A model generated the notes under the pieces. It saw nothing but the letters and a program-made list of their open reading frames with translations, ran no database searches and was not told the DNA's origin. The position numbers and the translations under genes were made by a program. Positions 40,039 to 50,311 of a stretch of DNA of 64,000 nucleotides are shown here, piece after piece (the stretch's first letter is position 1; every line of letters starts with the position of its first letter). This DNA comes from Saccharum officinarum. Taxonomy: Eukaryota; Streptophyta; Magnoliopsida; Poales; Poaceae. The DNA is taken from assembly GCA_020631735.1 (NCBI GenBank), contig CM036159.1, positions 15,105,511-15,169,510 of the forward strand. Direction: 5' to 3'.

Positions 40039-40542
40039 TCACTCGAGAACGATCTTGGCACCGACCGCCCGCATCTTCTCGGCGATACTCTCCGCCTCCT
40101 CCTTGGGAACTCCGGCCTTCAGCACGGCGGGCGCCTTCTCCACGAGCTCCTTGGCCTCCTTGAGACCCAAACTCGTAAACGCCCTGAGCTCCTTGATGAT
40201 CTTGAGCTTCGCCGCGGCCTCGAACCCCTCCAGTTTCACGTCGAACGCCATCTTCTCCTCCTTGGCTTTCGCCTCCTCGCCGGCCGCCCCGGGACCTACT
40301 CCGCCGCCGACGAGCGGTGCGGCCCCGCCCGTGAGGATAGCTAGTGGGGGCATCTGGTCGACGCCGAGGCGGCCGCGCAGGGCGTCGGCGAGGGAAGAGG
40401 CCTCGAGGAGGGTGAGCCCGCAGATCTCGTCGACGAGCGCGGAGACGCGAGGGGTCGGGGTGACGGCGGTGGAGAAGGAGGCAACGGGGAGGGTGGAGGG
40501 AGGAGTCAGGAGGCGGCGGAGGTGGAGGAGGCGGGACGCCAT
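40039..40542 (-). CDS. mitochondrial large-subunit ribosomal protein L7/L12
   Basis: Stalk protein bL12 of the mitochondrial ribosome, which recruits translation GTPases. The gene is a single exon of 167 aa. The N-terminus (MASRLLHLRRLLTPP...) is rich in Arg, Leu and Ser without acids for about 30 residues, as in mitochondrial presequences. Then follow the N-terminal dimerisation segment (VDEICGLTLLEASSLADAL), an Ala/Gly hinge and the C-terminal domain (FDVKLEGFEAAAKLKIIKELRAF, LGLKEAKELVEKAP, KEEAESIAEKMRAVGAKI). The C-terminal 70 residues are the most typical. A plastid location is less likely from the presequence. Upstream is GC-rich with an AACCCTAA box (TTAGGGTTTT just 5' of the ATG). 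Confidence 0.92.
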   Translation of the reverse strand: MASRLLHLRRLLTPPSTLPVASFSTAVTPTPRVSALVDEICGLTLLEASSLADALRGRLGVDQMPPLAILTGGAAPLVGGGVGPGAAGEEAKAKEEKMAFDVKLEGFEAAAKLKIIKELRAFTSLGLKEAKELVEKAPAVLKAGVPKEEAESIAEKMRAVGAKIVLE

Positions 40543-40559
40543 TAGGGTTTTAGTGGGGC

Positions 40560-42160
40560 AGCGAGCTGACGCCGTCGCGGCGACCGGCCGGAGCGGAGCG
40601 GGTCGCTTGAAGTCAAGGGAGAACGTTCATGACTTTCATCAGTTCGTCACTTGAAGACAGAAGGCGGATTCTGAAGATTGCGTCTACTGGATAAGAAAAG
40701 GCACATTAAAGACGACCAGATTTGTGAAAGAACAGTCCACGAAAAAAGAAAATTATGTCAAGCTTTGTCCTCCCGTAGATTCTGCTGGAAATTCAATCTT
40801 TGAAAAACTTAAATGACCGAACCAATTGTGCATTGGTTACTCGACTTGGAACGAGTACTTACAACTTTTGCAGATCTATTTTAGGAAGAAAAAAATGATG
40901 TGTTAATAGTGGATACAATTGCACGATCTGAACCCATGTCAAGTGGTATTTAAACATGCATGATCGTCTCGGTGTAGTGGAAATGCAAATTCAAACACAT
41001 TTCACATCGCTCAACATCTTTCTTGTGTCCTACGACTTGTAAATGTGCGTTACTATTGCTCAAATTGATTGATTTCTCTATTAATAGTTTAATACACGCC
41101 CGATTTTTTTTTCTTGCCTGTGGCTTTTTCGGAAAAAAAAAAGATTGATGAGGATGAGAGAATGTAGCGAGCATGTGTAACTCGCTAACGCTGAGTTTGT
41201 TTTCACCTATAATTTTATTTCGTAATGTAGGAGTTGTTTTAATTGTTGATTTTGCTAGCTCAAAGTTCTGAAATGACGGTAAGAATCAATTATAAGAAAC
41301 AACATAAACAGTCTAAAAAAGACTCATGCTTGTTCCCTAATGCTGCTGCCATGGTAACAAGCAAGCAAGGGGGATCAGACGCAGGGATGGGAATGGAACT
41401 CCAATGGATATACATGGATCTTCTCTAGTTCAACTTGATAAAGTAAGTGCTTCCATTGCAAAATATAGGCTATTTAGTTTTGTCCTAAGCAAAACTTATC
41501 TAGCTTTTACTAAATCTACATAAAAATAGATTAATACCATGCACTATTAAGGTATATTTCAAGGTGAAGTTAACAAAATTAAATTAGTAATAATATATTA
41601 GTGTGTTTTCTATAAATTTAGTCAAAATGAGTGAAATTTGATTGAGGATAAAATCAAAACAATCTACCATTTGAAATAGTTGGAGTACACTATCTAATTG
41701 GCATGTTCTTTGATGGTAAGGTGTTCGATCACAATTTCCGAATTCCTTTTGTCTTTGCCATTTATCTGAATGTGTTTTTTTTTCGAAAATGAAATTTCTA
41801 TGTGAAAGTAATAAGAAATTTGAAACAAGAATATTCGAGAATACATTCGAGTTGAAATTTAAAAGCATTCAAATCTGATTTTTTTTTCTTTCAGAAAAAT
41901 CACCGTGAACGAAGTATAGTATAAAGTTGAGAGTTGAATCTCTGCGAATACCAATGGTTGATCTCTCTTTGAACTGTCGCGCAGACGATAGAAATGGCGT
42001 CACGGAGGTCATGCGCAAATACAGGTAGTAGTTGAGTGGGAGCATGCGGTGTCTGTCGACTTGTCGTCACTTATTAAAGAATCTTCAGTGCTGTACTACT
42101 TGACCGGGTCTGGAATAAGAGACCATGTCGGACTTTCACCTGCTTCCTTCCCTCTGCATC
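40560..42160. other. intergenic, no gene seen
   Basis: AT-rich DNA with short frames only. Confidence 0.35.
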
Positions 42161-42745
42161 ACCTAACGCAATTCAGAATGTTTGAATAATGTTACTGCTA
42201 ATCTCCATCCCATCCCTGTCAAACAAATTGCGGTGTTCATGACCCTTCTGAACCGTCAACCTTGCAGTCAGTCCGCCCAAAAACGCACCAATTGTCAAGC
42301 GTCGAGTTTTCTCGTTGCGTAGCTAGTAGTAGGTGACACGGTCCACAAGCTTTCGTTGAAGTAGAAAGTTTCCCATGCTTCCATTCCATTCGAGTTCTCC
42401 AAAAGGCTTTACAAGATCCAATTAATCTTCCGTCCCTTCCAACTCCAAAGTTGATTCCTCCAATCCGTCCATGATTGGCTTACGGTAAAGCACCAGCATG
42501 AGCATAGCTGCGTCACCCTTAACTCTCCACTACGCAATCTCGTGCAGTAAAACTGAACATCGATCAAAAGTATAGCAAGCTCATCGATATCCCTCGAATG
42601 ATTTTTTTATAGGGGCTTGATCAATTACAAGTTCCCTACACTGTATCAGTATACAAAACTACAAATCAAAGAATGGAGCAGACATACATGGATCATGTAT
42701 AGCTACTTCTCCCAAAACTTGTCGCAGGAAATCTCTCCTCATCGC

Positions 42746-43033
42746 TCAGACAACCTCGTATACGACGACCTGCGCGGTGTCGAATTCGTGAAGGTGGAAC
42801 CCCGGGCGGAACTCCCCTGCCCCCGCGGACGCGAAGGGCCGAAGGACCGCCGCGGCGTCGAGACCGAAGCTCGTGGCCTTGGCGGCGGCGTCGGCCGAGG
42901 ACGGCGACGACGACGTCGCCGCCGACTGGGTCTGCGGCGGCTTGTAGTACATGCGCGCCGTCTGCGGGCAGTGCGAGTGGAACCTCGCCGCGATGCGCAC
43001 GCCCATGTCCAGCATCTCCACGTACCGAGACAT
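42746..43033 (-). CDS. uncharacterised ~95-aa protein, copy 1 of tandem pair
   Basis: I do not recognise a named family. The protein is 95 aa and starts [20 protein letters not shown], followed by [16 protein letters not shown], a low-complexity Ser/Ala linker and the C-terminal block [13 protein letters not shown]. The first 33 and last 12 residues are nearly identical to copy 2 while the linker differs, so the ends are under selection. The start is chosen where both copies begin to match; an upstream in-frame ATG (43144) precedes sequence not shared by copy 2. No signal peptide or membrane segment. A single exon. A minus-strand TATATAA lies 160 bp upstream. Confidence 0.85.
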   Translation of the reverse strand: MSRYVEMLDMGVRIAARFHSHCPQTARMYYKPPQTQSAATSSSPSSADAAAKATSFGLDAAAVLRPFASAGAGEFRPGFHLHEFDTAQVVVYEVV

Positions 43034-43192
43034 CTCCGGCCGAGCACCTCTCTCTCGCTCACTGTCTCCTCTCCCGCAGCCGCAGGCCTCGAGCAAGAAG
43101 GCGGCGGATCGGATGCCTAATTGCCGAGCGGAGATGTGGTTCAAGTTCGTGGGGCACGAGGACGGAATTGAGGAGGATTCGCGTGCCGTGAG

Positions 43193-43199
43193 TTATATA
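43193..43199 (-). promoter_or_regulatory. TATA box, unknown-protein copy 1
   Basis: Minus strand reads GGCTATATAACTC. Copy 2 has a TATA at the equivalent place. Confidence 0.6.
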
Positions 43200-43333
43200 G
43201 CCGGGCCGCGCGTGGTGGGGTGGGCGGGCGACCGGGCGCGGGCGCGGGCGCCGGGCGGTGTTTCGCGTGCCTTTCGTGCGGGTTTGGTCTTCCGCGGTGG
43301 GGAGTTGACTAAAAACGTGCCCTTTTGCGCTGT

Positions 43334-43607
43334 GGGCCCTGTTTAGATGCCAAATATTTTCCCAAATTTCACTATGCAAAAAGAAGATTCTCCATCACCT
43401 TAAAATACCGGCACATGCATGGAGTATTAAATGTAGATGAAATTAAAAACTAATTGCACAGTTTTATTGTTCTTTACGAGACGAACGTTTTGAGCCTAAT
43501 TAGTCAATGTTTGCACAATTTTTACCAAATAAAAACAAAATGCTACAGTGTGCTACAGTGCAACACAGTAATTCAGCCGTCCCCAATTTGGCCCAACTAA
43601 ACAAGGC
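43334..43607. mobile_element. Tourist-like MITE
   Basis: Ends GGGCCCTGTTTAG and CTAAACAAGGCC; interior ACGAGACGAACGTTTTGAGCC and GGCACATGCATGGAGTATTAAAT, shared with the other family members here. It lies just upstream of the promoter block of unknown-protein copy 1. Confidence 0.75.
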
Positions 43608-44215
43608 CGTGGTTGGGTATTGGGTTGGGTGGGCCGGGGTGTGGCCGTGCGTGGCTTCCGTTTCCGCCCGTGCAGGCGCTAGCGCTGACCCCGTCGGTCC
43701 GCGCCGCGCCGGACGACCACGTAAAATTGGAGGGGGAAGCGTGGTCGTCACGCAGTAGTGGCAGTACGCACTACGCACGCACTCGGCGGCTTTGCGGCCG
43801 GAGTGGACGGAAGATTTCGCGCGGCCCATCGCCCCGCGCGACCTTATTGGAGCTCGTTTGCCTGCCCCTTTCACGGACTCAGCGCCTCGGCGGCCGAGCG
43901 AGGAAGCAAATATTATCGCAGGAATGAAATGGCGTGTCGCTTTCAATTTGATTTGTCTCCGCGTGCATTAGACTGTCTCCAGCAACGGTTGCTTAAAATA
44001 CCAGACACATTTTATATTTAGATAACGCTACAGATAAAAGGTTTAATACTTATTTTTTTTCTTCTCCAACGACAAGACCTAAAAAAAAATAATTCTTTCT
44101 GCAAATAGGTCTTAAAGAGAGATGATACTCAGATTTAGGTTATACCTCTCCTGACACTTAAAATAGGTCTTCCATATAGATACTCTATTGGAGGCCATAG
44201 AGACCCTTTTGGATT

Positions 44216-44877
44216 GAGTCTTTTCCGTGTATGCCATTATAAAAGTTCGCAATTCATTCTGTGCCACTGAAAAAGTTTGGTGAACTTCAGCGCCACTACT
44301 CCAAACTTTTTTGCCCTCCATGCCATTGCCGTCAGATTGGGCTCTAACGGTGTCAAACTGCGGGTGTGAAAAGTCAAAAATACACCTCGGTCTAAATATG
44401 CTATTAATTTTTTTAGCATCTTAACGACTTCAAATAAAAAAACTAAAAAACTAGCAACTTATAGGTCTCATCGAGATCTACAATTTTTATATAAAAATTA
44501 TCTTCATTTAACTCTAGAAAAAAAATATTTTATTTTTCTAAGACATATTAATCATATGAAATCATATCTTTTTTTTGCGAAATTAAATAAAGATATTTTT
44601 ATATGAAAATTGTAGACCTCGACGAGATCTACAACTTTCTAGTTTTGAGTTTTTTCATTTGAAGTCGTTAAGATGCTAAAAATAATTAATAACATATTTA
44701 GACTTAAGGGTACTTTCGACTTTTCACACCTGTAGTTTGACACCGTTAGAATCCAATCTAACGGTAATGACATATAGGGCAAAAAAGTTTGGAGTAGTGA
44801 CGTTGAAGTTCACCAAACTTTTTCAGTGGCACAGAAGAAATTACGAACTTTTATAATGGCATACACGGAAAATACTC
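44216..44877. mobile_element. long fold-back element, Mutator-type (662 bp)
   Basis: Nearly the whole element is an inverted repeat of about 320 bp per arm around a short AT-rich centre (arms include TTTTCCGTGTATGCCATTAT, CACTGAAAAAGTTTGGTGAA and GCATCTTAACGACTTCAAAT on the left, complements on the right). The exact 9-bp TTTTGGATT flanks it (44207-44215 and 44878-44886), the length expected for Mutator-like elements. No transposase. Confidence 0.9.
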
Positions 44878-44975
44878 TTTTGGATTTGGTTTTCCTGTTT
44901 CTTACTTCCGCACCGCTTCGTATTTTCGGCACTCGAGGTGTCAAGTATGCTGGCTGCAGTGCTCAGTGGATGTGA

Positions 44976-45201
44976 GGCCACGTTTAGTTCAAAAAAATTT
45001 CAAGATTTCCCGTCACATCGAATGTTTGACACATGTATGGAGCATTAGATATAGACGAAAAAAACTAATTACACAGTTTAGTAAAAAATTACAAGACGAA
45101 TCTTTTAAGCCTAATTAGTACATGATTGGACACTAATTGACAAATACAAACGAAAGTGCTACGTTAGCCAAAGAAAAAAAAATTGCGAACTAAACACACC
45201 C
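44976..45201. mobile_element. Tourist-like MITE
   Basis: Ends GGCCACGTTTAGTTC and GAACTAAACACACCC; interior ACAAGACGAATCTTTTAAGCC and ATGATTGGACACTAATTG. Same family as 31807-32049. Confidence 0.7.
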
Positions 45202-45715
45202 TGACTCATGCTAACTGCACTTCCATTTCTTTATTTTCTTGTCATTCACTTATCGAAAGATACAGCATACCAGATCCTAAATGTTTAGTATTTGGGGAGG
45301 AGCACAGGCGATATCCTTGGTCCTTTCATAAGCCGTTATGATCTGATCTGGACGTGTAATCGGCTGCTACACCAGATGCATTGGCCGTGTCGAGCGTGTA
45401 CGTCGTAAGCCCACGGATACCGGTGGCAGGGATTTCAATTCAGACCGTGCAACGGTCGATTCTAGTGTTGTTTTTTTTCTCACCAGCTCCATCGAGTCCG
45501 AGGTTTCTGTTGGTGTTCTTGAGCTCATTCCGGCGTGTGGAGTCACGAAGACACATCGGCGCAGTTGACGGCATATGCCATCCGTCCCCGGCTGTCCTAT
45601 TAGAATAGGCATCCTCCTTAGAAATTATTATTATAGCATTAACTTTGGCTTTAACCAAACGATATTTTACAGGACAAAAAGATTCTTAATATTGTGCACA
45701 ATGTATTATAATCGA
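45202..45715. other. intergenic, no gene seen
   Basis: No supported gene or repeat. Confidence 0.35.
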
Positions 45716-46660
45716 TAATGATACACCACGGCTGTCCTGCCGGACGAACCGACCCACCCGCCCGCGTCGCGCGCCACGCTCCTCCGCCCCACTCCAAGCA
45801 CGCTACTGCCGCCTTGCTATGCCTCGCCCTACTCTGCCTCGCTCCCTCCCTCCTGTCACACGCCGACACGCGCAACATGCTCCCACTTGTCACGCGCGAC
45901 TCCTGCCCGGCCGAGCCAAGGCCAGTGCTAGTAGTGCTGATGATGATGGTGTTTGCATGCTGTCGCGAGTGCCGGTGCTGATGGCGCTCGCGCACCGCCG
46001 GCTCCCACCGCGACGCCTAGAATCAATTGGCCTCGGCCTTCGCTATGTTGCTAAGTGTATGTTTTAAATATTTCAAAGGTATGTTTCAGATGTTTCATAT
46101 GGATGTTGCAATGGTAGTTTTCAGATGTTGAACATGTTGCCATGGTTACACGTATGTTGCATGAGTCTTTTCAAGATATTTCATCTGACTCAAACGAGTG
46201 TTGCAAGTGTTTTTATTTGGATGTTGCATATGTTGCAATGGCTATGTTGCAAATGTATGTTCCAAATGTTTTATCTGTTTTAGACGTATGTCACAATTGT
46301 TTTTATCTGAGTGTTGCAAAAGTAGGTCTGGATGTAGGGTTGTTGAGCGAGGAAGAGAGAGCTAGCACGGGAGCCATGGCAGCGGCGATGTGGGGAGCAG
46401 GCGCAGGCCGCGCACCGCCGGTGTGGAAGAGGCGGGGAGTCACCCGAGCGGCGTGGAAGAGGCAGCCGCAAAGTGGTGTGAAAGAGGCAGGCGATGCGTC
46501 AGTGTGGAAGAGACGGGGCTAAGTTATCCGGGCAACGTGAGTAGCACAGCGGAAGAGTGCAGTCCAAACACATGTGGCGCGCGAATTCGAGCGACAAGGG
46601 CAGAGCAAGCACGGGCGTCCGAACGCGTGCAATTGTTCGGACGTCCGGACGCTAGTTTTG
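45716..46660. repeat. unclassified repeat with degenerate TGCAACAT array, copy 2 (opposite orientation)
   Basis: It contains a GC-rich stretch, then 46040-46330 with ATGTTGCAA and TGTTTCA words (the complement of those in copy 1), a GAGCGAGGAAGAGAGAG part with several GTGTGGAAGAGGC repeats (46420-46520), and an end GTCCGGACGCTAG at 46641-46653 that mirrors the start of copy 1. Limits are approximate. Confidence 0.5.
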
Positions 46661-46789
46661 CTGTATTATAATAGAAAGCTAATTGCAGATGAAAAAAATA
46701 AAGCAACCAACAAACCGGGCCAACTCATAGGCGTACTAATCTTTCAGCATTGCAATTAGAGCAGTCTCAATGCTTCCGTCCCTAAATAA

Positions 46790-47006
46790 CTATCGTTGTT
46801 AGTGTACGTGTCGTAAGTTTGACTCGATTTATAGAAAATACGTATAATATTTTCATCTTTAATAAATTTATTAAAAACTAGATTCAAAGATTTTTTTCAA
46901 TAATACTAATTATATACTATAAATATTAATATTTTTTAATATATATTTAGCATAAGTTGTTCCTCAAAAACGAAAACGACAAATCCTTACGGACAGAGGG
47001 AGTACG
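46790..47006. mobile_element. degenerate Stowaway-like MITE
   Basis: The right end GGACAGAGGGAGTAC and interior TTTGACTCGATTTATAGAAAATACGT-like words are typical of Stowaway. The left end is diverged. Confidence 0.55.
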
Positions 47007-47811
47007 CAACTAACAGACTCCATGTGATCCGTCCAATTGATGACAGCACACCTGACTGAACCTAATGCACAAGATGACAAGATCACAATTCGATGAACGC
47101 GTTACGCGTCATGTACTGCAAGCCAGGATTTGTTTTTTTTTCCTCGTCAAATGAGTTTCTTTTCCTAGGTCCACTGCATGACAAATGAATGTACAGATGA
47201 TTATATTTCTATCTGCTGCACCTGCACTTGACTAGAACGAATGAGTTGGAGTTCATCTTCTTCCTTTTCCCCTCTGTTACGTTCTAATTGATGTAATGAT
47301 TCGTAAAATTCAACAAATATTACTGCTGACGATCTCCATCTTGATCAAAACACTGAATCCTCCAGCCTCAGCCTTGTGATTACTGATTATTCCACCCAAA
47401 ACACGCACCCAGCGAACTCAATGATGATCCATAAGTATTCTCATCGTCTAGGTTCACCAACAACTTCGTTGAACCATCCCCAAGCTTGAGTCCGTCCCAA
47501 CTTCCAAAGTTGCAATCCGTGTCCGCCCATGATTGGTTGGTCAATGAAATGGTACCGCGCGAGCGTTTTGGCATAGCATCGCTCTGAACTCTGCCCTTCA
47601 GAAGGATGTTCGATCAAATCCCATCCAAATCCCAAGGAATAGCATGCTGAATGTGAATGAATGTTTTCTCAGTTCCTCTTGTGTTGAGATGAATGAATTT
47701 TCCGACACAGATATGTACAAATCAAAGAACAGTACTCCTACTACACATCTCGCGATAATTTTCCGCCTGCGGCACTTGCAAGAAGCTTGCTCTCCTCCCC
47801 TCGTCAATTCC

Positions 47812-48117
47812 TCACACCACCTCGTACACGACGACTTGAGCGGTGTCGAAGCCGAAGTCGTGAAGCTGGTGGCCCGACCGGTCGCCGGCGTGGAACTCCG
47901 CTGCTGCCGCGAGCGCGAAGGGCCGCCGCAGGACCGACGGCGCGTCGAAGCTGGAGCTCGTGGACTTGGCGTCGTCGGCCGAGGATGACGACGACGACGA
48001 CGACGACGTCTGGGTCTGCGGCGGCTTGTAGTACATGCGCGCCGTCTGCGGGCAGTGCGAGTGGAACCTCGCGGCGATGCGCACGCCCATGTCCAGCATC
48101 TCCACGTACCGAGCCAT
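47812..48117 (-). CDS. uncharacterised ~101-aa protein, copy 2 of tandem pair
   Basis: Paralogue of 42746-43033, 101 aa. The N-terminal block [20 protein letters not shown] and [16 protein letters not shown] are the same as in copy 1 apart from residue 2. The linker is a long Ser run followed by [21 protein letters not shown]. The C-terminus has [11 protein letters not shown], with a six-residue longer segment (DRSGHQ region) before it. A single exon, the same strand as copy 1. The long overlapping minus frames that extend upstream in this region are not shared by copy 1 and are rejected as N-terminal extensions. A minus-strand TATA lies at 48263-48270. Confidence 0.85.
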   Translation of the reverse strand: MARYVEMLDMGVRIAARFHSHCPQTARMYYKPPQTQTSSSSSSSSSADDAKSTSSSFDAPSVLRRPFALAAAAEFHAGDRSGHQLHDFGFDTAQVVVYEVV

Positions 48118-48262
48118 GTCGATGGCCGCCGATCCCTTCTCTCTGCCGCCGGCGGTCGGTGTCGATCCTCGGTCACAACACAAGCGGGGAGCGATGGGCG
48201 ACGAGCAGTGACTCTGGTTGCTTGTGCTTTTCTCGATGAGAAGGAAAAGACTTCGCGTTTGG

Positions 48263-48270
48263 CTATATAG
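48263..48270 (-). promoter_or_regulatory. TATA box, unknown-protein copy 2
   Basis: CTATATAG, about 146 bp upstream of the ATG, at the position equivalent to that of copy 1. Confidence 0.55.
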
Positions 48271-48420
48271 CTGGGTTTTGGCCAAGAAGCCGGAGAAAGT
48301 TGGGTGGGCGGGCGACAGCGCCGACCGGATGGTGGTGGTGTTTCGCGTGGCTTTTCGTGTTGCTGGTTGCGCGGTGTGGAGTCGACTAAAAACGCGCCCT
48401 CGCTTTTCGGGCGCGGTTGG

Positions 48421-49130
48421 GTCGCGTGGTTGGGCGTTTCGTGCATGCGCCTTTGACCACGTAGAAACGACGGAGGAAGCGTGCTCGCAACGCACTCGAG
48501 CGCCGGAGTGGACTGCAGATTTCCGGTGATTTTGGGGGCGTTTCGTCACCCAAACGCGGCCTGCCGTGCGCGGTGCGCCTGCGTCTGTGTCCCTCTCACC
48601 GCTCGGCGGCCAGCGACGGAGGATGTACAAAAGAGCAGAAAAGGGCCGAGGATCGAGGAGTGACGAGCCGCTTTGCTTTGGCGTCTTTGGATTTGGATGG
48701 CGTCACGGATAGACGGTTCACGGTAGACTCCGGAGTCATCCGAACTTAACTGCTGGTTTGGATTCAGGCGTACAGCGGTGTCATCCGGCACCAAGCGATT
48801 CTGTGTAGGTACGGCTGCAGTTCAATTTTGAGAATCAGTTCATCCGTCGCAACAACAAAAAGCCACCTCATCCGGAGCCAACCACCTGATTACGCGAAGA
48901 TTGTTCGTCTGTCCCGGCCTGTGAGGCAGTGAGCCCTTGTGTGAGCGCCGTTGGGCAAGGGGCGTATTCTCGGCACTTGAGGAGTCATAAAGAGCCATAT
49001 CGCTCCGTGGACTCTACCTGGTATCTGCATTTTGCATTTTTGCAGCAGGACTTTTGTTGAGCCCGTCTGTCGTTGTCGAGGGTCGAGCGCTGGAGTGCAC
49101 TTGACAGGAGCATGTATCACGGGAAAGTGG
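48421..49130. other. intergenic, no gene seen
   Basis: GC-rich, then mixed composition. Short frames only. Confidence 0.35.
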
Positions 49131-49210
49131 CTTTAAGGAAATTACCAAAATTTACTATATGTTAATAGGGATGCGTCTTTAAGGAAATTACCAAAATTTA
49201 CTATATGTTA
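49131..49210. repeat. 34-bp exact direct repeat
   Basis: The word starting CTTTAAGGAAATTACC occurs at 49131-49164 and 49177-49210, separated by 12 bp. Confidence 0.9.
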
Positions 49211-49464
49211 TCTAGTCTCCCATAGTTTTAAGATCCGTCCATCTAGCCATAGTTTCCTAGAGGTAGAGCTATTTATATTTATGGTCGACTACGTTAATAC
49301 GAGGATTTGCTGGCCTAGTCAACAACATCTCACATACTACCTTGTTTGGGAGAAATCCCTTTAAATGCCTTTTTTTTTTCTTTTGATGATGACATGAAAA
49401 TGGTCAAAGTTAAGGAACACGCCTCGCCCGAAGTTTAGGTCCAGCCAAAATTTTCAAACTAAGA

Positions 49465-50041
49465 AAAAAGTCTGCATTGCTTCCCACAACTTTCGTAAAA
49501 AGTCCATTTTTCCTCCCTGAACTCTAAAACCGGGCAAAACACTTCCATCAGCTTTTAAAACTGTTAAATTTAAATAAATCTATAACTAAGCTATACATAA
49601 TCTAATGAATATGAAATTTTTACTACAGTTCAATCATACAATAATTAATCTACCATAAAATTTTCATTACAATTGGACCATAGAAACTGCAGCTATGAAT
49701 TATTCCAATTAATTACAGAAAAGCATGATCTAAAGCCACAAAAAAACTTTGTACTAAAGCATATTATATTATATATTCACCGTGTAGATCTATCTACTCA
49801 TGTGGAGTCCAATAAAATTAGATTTTTTATTTTATGATTTTTCTGTATTTTTTCAAAGATTCAACCGAAATAAATAAAAAAGAAAAAGATAAAACCGTCT
49901 TCAAAACTGCTTATAACAGGGTCAGAGGGTAAGATGCATGGTTTTTTAAGTTGAGAGGGATGTTTTGCCCGGTTTTAGAGTTCAGGAAGAAAAAACGGAC
50001 TTTCGTGAAAATTGAGAAAAGTAACGTGGACTCTTTTTTTT
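49465..50041. mobile_element. TIR element, Mutator-like, ~577 bp
   Basis: Left TTTCGTAAAAAGTCC and CCTGAACTCTAAAACCGGGC, with their complements at the right (GCCCGGTTTTAGAGTTCAGG and CGGACTTTCGTGAA). The inverted repeats are about 70 bp. The interior is AT-rich. Target duplication not clear (CAAACTAAG versus CGAACTGAC is imperfect). Confidence 0.7.
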
Positions 50042-50311
50042 CCTCGAACTGACTAAAAACATCTCTTCAGCCCAGAAACTCCGTGCAAAACAGGCCCATG
50101 CCTATATATGCCAGTCCACACATCCAAGCAGCCCAAAGACTCCGGGAAGGAAAAAGAGAACATGAAGTTGTCAAAGCATCTTTTGCAGCTCGCCCACGCA
50201 AGCACTGGAGAGGCCGCGGCAGCATCGACCTCCTGAACAATCTGGCGGCGGCCGCGGCTCCCAGGTTCACGAAAAGAGAGGCGCGAGCGAAGCGGCTACC
50301 TCCCGCCGGAG

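Larger units (their letters stand above)
42160..43340 (-). repeat. segmental duplication unit 1
   Basis: The unit spans the first unknown-protein gene with its 3' and 5' flanks. It matches the region 47300-48420 in the gene, in 3'-flank words (CCAACTCCAAAGTTG versus CCAACTTCCAAAGTTG, and CCATGATTGG), and in a promoter block (43256-43335). Confidence 0.7.
47300..48420 (-). repeat. segmental duplication unit 2
   Basis: Partner of 42160-43340, about 5.1 kb away in the same orientation, carrying copy 2 of the unknown-protein gene. Similarity is patchy outside the gene. Confidence 0.7.

Noticed and set aside
40039..40654. Long plus-strand frame of 227 residues
   Set aside because: Antisense shadow of the L7/L12 gene.
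42739..43062. Alternative minus frame over unknown-protein copy 1
   Set aside because: Shadow of the true frame; the in-frame paralogue at 47812-48117 supports the other frame.
44216..44877. Fold-back read as a microRNA precursor
   Set aside because: Far too long and too uniformly paired for a microRNA gene, and its 9-bp target duplication shows it is a transposon.
47598..48446. Long minus frame of 282 residues over unknown-protein copy 2
   Set aside because: Shadow in another frame; Arg-rich product not conserved in copy 1.
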